From positions 496,001-560,000 of the forward strand of contig NZ_CAXUSG020000002.1 of the NCBI RefSeq assembly GCF_964253915.1: 64,000 bases of DNA, read 5' to 3'. The stretch comes from Metarhizobium sp964253915. Its GTDB lineage: Bacteria > Pseudomonadota > Alphaproteobacteria > Rhizobiales > Rhizobiaceae. Position numbers and translations under genes: made by a program. Under the pieces are notes generated by a model, which saw only the letters and a program-made list of their open reading frames with translations, was not told the origin of the DNA and ran no database searches. Below are positions 59,633 through 64,000 of the stretch, piece after piece (position 1 is the stretch's first letter; every line of letters begins with the position of its first letter).

Positions 59633-61312
59633 ATGAACTCCGCAGCACGCAGCATTCTCGCCGGGACGGCCGAAGGGCCGATCCTTGCGACCTCCGAGCC
59701 TCTCAGCTTCTGGGGCGGGGTCGATCCGGCCACCGGCACGATCATCGACGTGCATCACCCCCTGCACGGGCAAACGATTGCCGGCACTGTGCTGATGATG
59801 CCCTCGACCCGCGGCTCCTGCACCGGATCGGGCGTACTGCTGGATCTGGCGCTGAACGGCCTGGCGCCGGCCGCCCTGATCTTTTCCCAGGCCGAGGACG
59901 TGGTGACGCTGGGAGCGCTGATCGCGGAAAAGATGTTCGGCAAGCCCCTTCCGGTTCTGCGTCTGCAGCCCGACGATTGGGCACGGCTGAGCGGGCAAGA
60001 GAAAGCCGCGGTCACGCCGCAGGCAATCACCGCGCCCGGCCTCAGCCTGCCTCTCGCGCCGCCGGAGGCCTCCTTGCTGGAGCTGACCGGGAGCGACCGC
60101 GCCATGCTGGATGGAGCGCACGGCGATGTCACCCAGCTTTCCATGGAGATCATCTGCGCCATGGCTGCCAATCAGGGCGCGAACCGTCTGGTCGATGTGG
60201 TGCAGGCGCATATCGACGGCTGCATCTACGCCAGTCCGGCAAACCTGATTTTCGCCGAGAGAATGGCCGAGATGGGCGCGCGCGTCCGCGTCCCCACAAC
60301 GATGAACGCAATTTCGGTGGACCGTGAACGGTGGCAAGCCCAAGGTGTGCCCGCGGCGTTTGGCGGACCGGCAGCACGCCTGGCCGATGCCTATGTGCGG
60401 ATGGGATGCCAGAACACGTTTACCTGCTCGCCCTACCTGCTGGCGACCGCACCCGTCCAGGGCGAGATGATTGCCTGGGCGGAAAGCAATGCGGTGATCT
60501 ATGCAAACACCGTGCTCGGCGCGCGAACGGCAAAACATCCCGATTTCCTCGATCTCTGCATCGCGATCACCGGACGCTCACCGCTTTCCGGCGTCTATCT
60601 CGATGAGCAGCGCATCGCGCAACGGATCATCCGCATCGATGTGCCCGAGGCGGTCGACGATGCCTTCTGGCCATTGATCGGCTACCTCGCGGGCAAGGCC
60701 TCGCCCGACCGCATTCCGCTTCTGCGTGGGCTGGACAAGGCTGCGCCCACATCCGAAAACCTAAAGGCAGTCTGTGCCGCCTTCGGCACGACCTCCGCCG
60801 CGCCGATGCTACATGTCGAAGGCATCACGCCGGAAGCGCATCTCGTCTTACAGGAGGCCGATCAGCTTCGCATCACCCGGCAAGACATGGCGACAGGATG
60901 GCGGCTGTTGAATGACGGACCCGACCGGGTCGATCTCGTGGCAATCGGCAGCCCGCACGCCTCCCTTGAGGAGTGTCGCGCTTTCGCCGACGCACTGCAG
61001 GACGGCAGGGTTGCCATCCCGACCATCATCACCGCCGGCCGCCACATCATCGCCGCCGCGAAAGGCGATGGGACGCTGGAGCGGCTGGAGGCTTCGGGGG
61101 TCGAGATCATCCCCGATCTCTGTTGGTGCTCCATCTCCGAGCCGGTCTTCCCGATCGCAGCCAAGGCGCTGATGACCAATTCCGGCAAATATGCCCACTA
61201 CGGGCCCGGCCTCTCCGGGCGCGCGGTGCGTTTCGGCAGTCTTGCGAATTGTGCCGAAGCCGCTCTGAGCGGCTTTGCCACGCGTGACCTGCCGTTGTGG
61301 CTTGAAGCATAG
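59633..61312 (+). CDS. Fused aconitase X protein, probable cis-3-hydroxy-L-proline dehydratase
   Basis: A 559-residue single-chain aconitase X. The first about 135 residues are the small swivelling domain ('GTVLMMPSTRGSCTGSGVLLDLAL', seen in pieces like 'PSTRGSCTGSGV'), followed by the large DUF521 domain. Candidate iron-sulfur cysteines occur in 'GCQNTFTCSPYL' and 'IPDLCWCS'. Type I fused AcnX of Agrobacterium was shown to dehydrate cis-3-hydroxy-L-proline. No ribosome-binding site is obvious before the ATG. It lies 98 bases after the lipoprotein gene. Neighbouring dehydrogenase and symporter genes are convergent. Confidence 0.85.
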   Translation: MNSAARSILAGTAEGPILATSEPLSFWGGVDPATGTIIDVHHPLHGQTIAGTVLMMPSTRGSCTGSGVLLDLALNGLAPAALIFSQAEDVVTLGALIAEKMFGKPLPVLRLQPDDWARLSGQEKAAVTPQAITAPGLSLPLAPPEASLLELTGSDRAMLDGAHGDVTQLSMEIICAMAANQGANRLVDVVQAHIDGCIYASPANLIFAERMAEMGARVRVPTTMNAISVDRERWQAQGVPAAFGGPAARLADAYVRMGCQNTFTCSPYLLATAPVQGEMIAWAESNAVIYANTVLGARTAKHPDFLDLCIAITGRSPLSGVYLDEQRIAQRIIRIDVPEAVDDAFWPLIGYLAGKASPDRIPLLRGLDKAAPTSENLKAVCAAFGTTSAAPMLHVEGITPEAHLVLQEADQLRITRQDMATGWRLLNDGPDRVDLVAIGSPHASLEECRAFADALQDGRVAIPTIITAGRHIIAAAKGDGTLERLEASGVEIIPDLCWCSISEPVFPIAAKALMTNSGKYAHYGPGLSGRAVRFGSLANCAEAALSGFATRDLPLWLEA

Positions 61313-61434
61313 CAGCCGGGACGTGAACCGAGATCCCGCACGCTCCGCTGACCGTACGCCGAGAAACCTCGGTTGCCCGCCGCCCGATCAAGATCGCGGA
61401 CCTCCGTGTCGCGCATTGCCGCAGACAATACCCG

Positions 61435-62592
61435 TCAAAAAGCGGCGCGATAAATCGCCAGTGCGTCCGCCTCGGTTACCGGGCGCGGGTTGTTGACGAG
61501 CAGCCGGGTCTGGTTCATCGCATCCCTGGCCAGCTTTGGCAGCCAATCCTCGCCGATCTTCATGTCGCGCAGGGTTTGCGGCAGGCCGCAGTCACGCGAT
61601 AATTGCGCCAGCGCATCGCAGAAGCCTGCCACCCGCTCCTGTCCTTCCAGTTTCGCCAGGGCGGGAAAGGCATGCGGTGCCAGATCCACATAGGCTTCGT
61701 GCGCGGTCACCGCGTTGAAGCGCAGCACATGCGGCAGCACCAGCGCATTCGAGAGGCCATGCGGAATATGGAAATGCCCGCCCAGCGGATAGGCAAGCGC
61801 GTGGACGGCGGCGACGGGCGAATTGGCAAATGCCTGGCCGGCGAGCATGGAACCGAGCAGCATGTCGGCCCGCGCACGTTCGTCCTTGCCATTGCGCACG
61901 GCCCGCAAGAGTGCCGCACCCATCAGCTGCAACGCCTGAACCGCGAGATTGCGCGACAGCGGGTTGTTGTTGGCGCTCGCCGAGGCGTAGGCCTCGATGG
62001 CATGCACCATTGCGTCGATGCCCGTCGCGGCCGTCACGTGCGGCGGCAGGCCGTAGGTCAGCTCGGGGTCGAGAAGGGCGACGTCGGGCAGAAGCACCGG
62101 TGAAACCACGCCCATTTTTTCCGAAGCGCCGGTGGTGACGATGGAGATCGGCGTTACCTCCGACCCGGTACCCGATGTCGTCGGCACCAGGATCAGCGGC
62201 AGGCGTGGACCCTTGGCATTGCCGACGCCATAAACGCCCTTGAGGTCTTCCTTGCCCACCGCCAGCAGGGCAACCAGTTTCGCAACGTCGAGCGACGAGC
62301 CGCCACCGAGCCCGATGATCCCTTCCACGCCTGCAGCACGTGCCTTGTCGGTTGCAAGGTGGATAACCGCTTCCGGCGGATCCGCCTCGACCTCGGAAAA
62401 CAGCGTCACCTCGATGCCGCCAGACGTGAGGATTTCCAGAGCCCGCTCGACAATGCCGGTGCTCATCATCCCGGGATCGGTGACGAGCATGACGCGCGTG
62501 CCGATACCCGCCCGAACGATATCGGCAACCCTGGCCAGCGCACCTGCACCGAACTGGATGCTGCGGGTGGTGTTAAAGACAAAGGGCGTCAT
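61435..62592 (-). CDS. Iron-containing (type III) alcohol dehydrogenase
   Basis: A 385-residue group III alcohol dehydrogenase. The NAD site is 'GIIGLGGGSSLDVAK', 'VPTTSGTGSEVTP' is the family signature, and metal ligands are in 'GIDAMVHAIEAYAS' and 'HALAYPLGGHFHIPHG' (Asp and three His). It oxidises or reduces a small alcohol or hydroxyacid in the cytoplasm. It lies 20 bases downstream of the symporter gene on the same strand, so the two probably form an operon for uptake and oxidation of one compound. Confidence 0.92.
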   Translation of the reverse strand: MTPFVFNTTRSIQFGAGALARVADIVRAGIGTRVMLVTDPGMMSTGIVERALEILTSGGIEVTLFSEVEADPPEAVIHLATDKARAAGVEGIIGLGGGSSLDVAKLVALLAVGKEDLKGVYGVGNAKGPRLPLILVPTTSGTGSEVTPISIVTTGASEKMGVVSPVLLPDVALLDPELTYGLPPHVTAATGIDAMVHAIEAYASASANNNPLSRNLAVQALQLMGAALLRAVRNGKDERARADMLLGSMLAGQAFANSPVAAVHALAYPLGGHFHIPHGLSNALVLPHVLRFNAVTAHEAYVDLAPHAFPALAKLEGQERVAGFCDALAQLSRDCGLPQTLRDMKIGEDWLPKLARDAMNQTRLLVNNPRPVTEADALAIYRAAF

Positions 62593-62612
62593 GTCAGTTC
62601 TCCAAATTCAGA

Positions 62613-64000
62613 TTATCGGCCGAAGGCAAGTGCGGTCAGGACGACCAGACCGAAACCGACGGTGGCGGTGATCGCCAGTGCCCACAACCGTTCGGCCTCG
62701 CGTTGCCGCTGGTCGATACGCAGCCGCGGCGGTGGCTCATAGGCCGGCACCTCGCCGGCCAGCGGACTTGCCATTTCCATCTTGTAGGACAAGAACCAGA
62801 CGAGCCCCAGCCCCGCAACCCAGAAGAGCAGCCCCCAACCCCAGAGCGACGGCATGCCGAGCGGCCAGGCGCCGTCCGTGCCGAGAAAGGCATAGTTGCC
62901 GAAGATCAGGCCGGGGCCGACGGCGAGGAAAAACCAGGCAAGCGCGATCGACCAAGCCGTCGAACGTAACGCCATCACGCGCGGACGTGAACGCACCGTT
63001 TCGAGAAGGAAGCGACGCGCCTCCAAAGCCTGTTCGCCAAAACCCCGCCGTTGGGTAAAGGCCGAAACCAGCAGTGTCACGGTGAGGTTTACGGCCATGC
63101 CCCAAGCGGCGGAATGGATCGTCCACGGCGCCCTCCCCCACGGCAGGTCGAGGCCGAAGAAGGAAAGAACGGCGATGCCGAAGGGTTCGGTCAAAAGCAC
63201 GCCGGCAATGCCGAAGCCGACACCGGTAACAGCGGCCGGGCGGGTGATCCAGCGCAGCCAGGTGATGCCGAGCAACGGCGTCCATAGCTGGAACGCCAAA
63301 GGCAGGGCAAGCGAGGCGAGAACCGTCAACGTCATCGGCGTCAGAACCTGCATCAGCACCGACGCGAGCGTCAGGAGGCCGATAACGATCCGCGTCAGGT
63401 TGACCGTATCGCGGCGCTCGAGCCGGCCGTGAAACCACGGCTTGTAGAGATTACGGACGAGGGCCTCGCCGGCCGTGATCAGCGCAAGCCCCGCCATGAG
63501 CTGGACGCCGGCAAGCAGGCCGATGAACAACCAGGCACCGAACCAGGGGGAGAGCGAGGCAAGCAGGCCGGAAACGCCGAGGTCCGGTCGCACCAGCGCC
63601 GCCGCACCGATGCAGGCGACGCAAAGCGCGATCAGTCCGCCGAAAGCACCGGCCATCACCCAGGTCTGCCCTGCGGCGATGCCGCGCGGATTGCGGGTGG
63701 AGAGGACAATCTTGATCGCCAGCGGGCTCGCCTGGAACCCCATCAGGGCGAAGGCGATGGACAGGCTGGCGACGGCCGTGCCGTCATGCAGGGCGGCGGC
63801 TTCCCGGCCGGCGCCGGCGGTAAACTGCACGACACCGGACACGATGAACGCCCCCGCTTTCGCGGGGTCGGCGGCCAAGGCGGCCAGCCCGCTGTTCAGC
63901 GCGCCAAAACCGCCGAGGCTGATCAGCGAGAAGCCGGCGAAACCGGCGATCGCCGTTGCCGCGAGCATCGCCTGGACAGCGCCGAGGTAACCGACCGCCC
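62613..64000 (-). CDS. Sodium:solute symporter family protein, partial (cut by window end)
   Basis: The frame stays open to the last base, so the N-terminus lies outside the window; an internal ATG at 63968 is not the true start. About 462 residues remain with roughly ten membrane spans, for example 'LTVLASLALPLAFQLW' and 'WGWGLLFWVAGLGLVWFLS'. 'FALMGFQASPLAIKIVLSTRNPRGIA' (pieces 'QASPLAIK' and 'NPRGIA') is the pattern around the sodium sites of the family. It is a secondary transporter using the sodium gradient. Partner gene is the alcohol dehydrogenase. Confidence 0.8.
   Translation of the reverse strand, partial: AVGYLGAVQAMLAATAIAGFAGFSLISLGGFGALNSGLAALAADPAKAGAFIVSGVVQFTAGAGREAAALHDGTAVASLSIAFALMGFQASPLAIKIVLSTRNPRGIAAGQTWVMAGAFGGLIALCVACIGAAALVRPDLGVSGLLASLSPWFGAWLFIGLLAGVQLMAGLALITAGEALVRNLYKPWFHGRLERRDTVNLTRIVIGLLTLASVLMQVLTPMTLTVLASLALPLAFQLWTPLLGITWLRWITRPAAVTGVGFGIAGVLLTEPFGIAVLSFFGLDLPWGRAPWTIHSAAWGMAVNLTVTLLVSAFTQRRGFGEQALEARRFLLETVRSRPRVMALRSTAWSIALAWFFLAVGPGLIFGNYAFLGTDGAWPLGMPSLWGWGLLFWVAGLGLVWFLSYKMEMASPLAGEVPAYEPPPRLRIDQRQREAERLWALAITATVGFGLVVLTALAFGR

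Overview
The window is GC-rich and densely coded. It looks like chromosome or chromid sequence from a Rhizobiaceae-type alphaproteobacterium. The grounds are a lactose operon in the lacE-lacF-lacG-lacZ-lacK order known from Agrobacterium radiobacter, RirA- and Irr-like iron boxes, an FNR/NnrR-type box before a pseudoazurin gene, and many ABC importers paired with LysR, LacI, AraC and XRE regulators. No rRNA, tRNA, transposase or insertion sequence was recognised. All calls come from reading the sequence and its translations; no database search was run.

Left third (1-20 kb). A catabolic module (1-11114) holds the end of a LysR regulator, a PuuC-like aldehyde dehydrogenase, a trimethylamine-dehydrogenase-type flavoprotein, a RidA protein, a DUF1028 protein, an M20 deacylase and a four-gene polyamine-type importer. 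Two intergenic regions in it share a 43-bp block with a TTAG-N7-CTAA box. Next come a divergent ArsR/MFS pair with two palindromes, a GST gene and a three-domain flavin/Fe-S oxidoreductase separated by an intrinsic terminator and divergent from a LysR gene, a DnaQ-like exonuclease, an AraC regulator and an unrecognised winged-helix-like protein.

Middle (20-49 kb). A LacI-family regulator precedes the lac operon, and the two promoters share a candidate operator. A pseudoazurin gene, a short-chain dehydrogenase divergent from a GlxA-like regulator, and a second SDR follow. An iron-complex importer is divergent from a methyltransferase, with RirA- and Irr-like boxes between them. An M24 peptidase is divergent from a five-gene peptide-type importer whose first permease has no normal start codon. 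A second flavoprotein/importer module (41848-49163) has an XRE-cupin regulator, a small cupin, a FadH-type flavoprotein and a Tat-exported binding protein with its transporter.

Right (49-64 kb). A complete type I-C CRISPR-Cas locus runs leftward (cas3, cas5c, cas8c, cas7c, cas4, cas1, cas2, leader, array of 10 repeats). Beside it are an apparent lipoprotein with six Cys-pair repeats (probable six-bladed propeller), a fused aconitase-X protein (probable cis-3-hydroxy-L-proline dehydratase), an iron-type alcohol dehydrogenase and a sodium:solute symporter cut by the window end.

The best leads for new biology are the six-repeat Cys-pair lipoprotein, the RidA/DUF1028/M20 catabolic module with its shared promoter block, the putative AUA-initiated permease behind a strong hairpin, and a 10-bp G tract at the cas5c ribosome-binding site.
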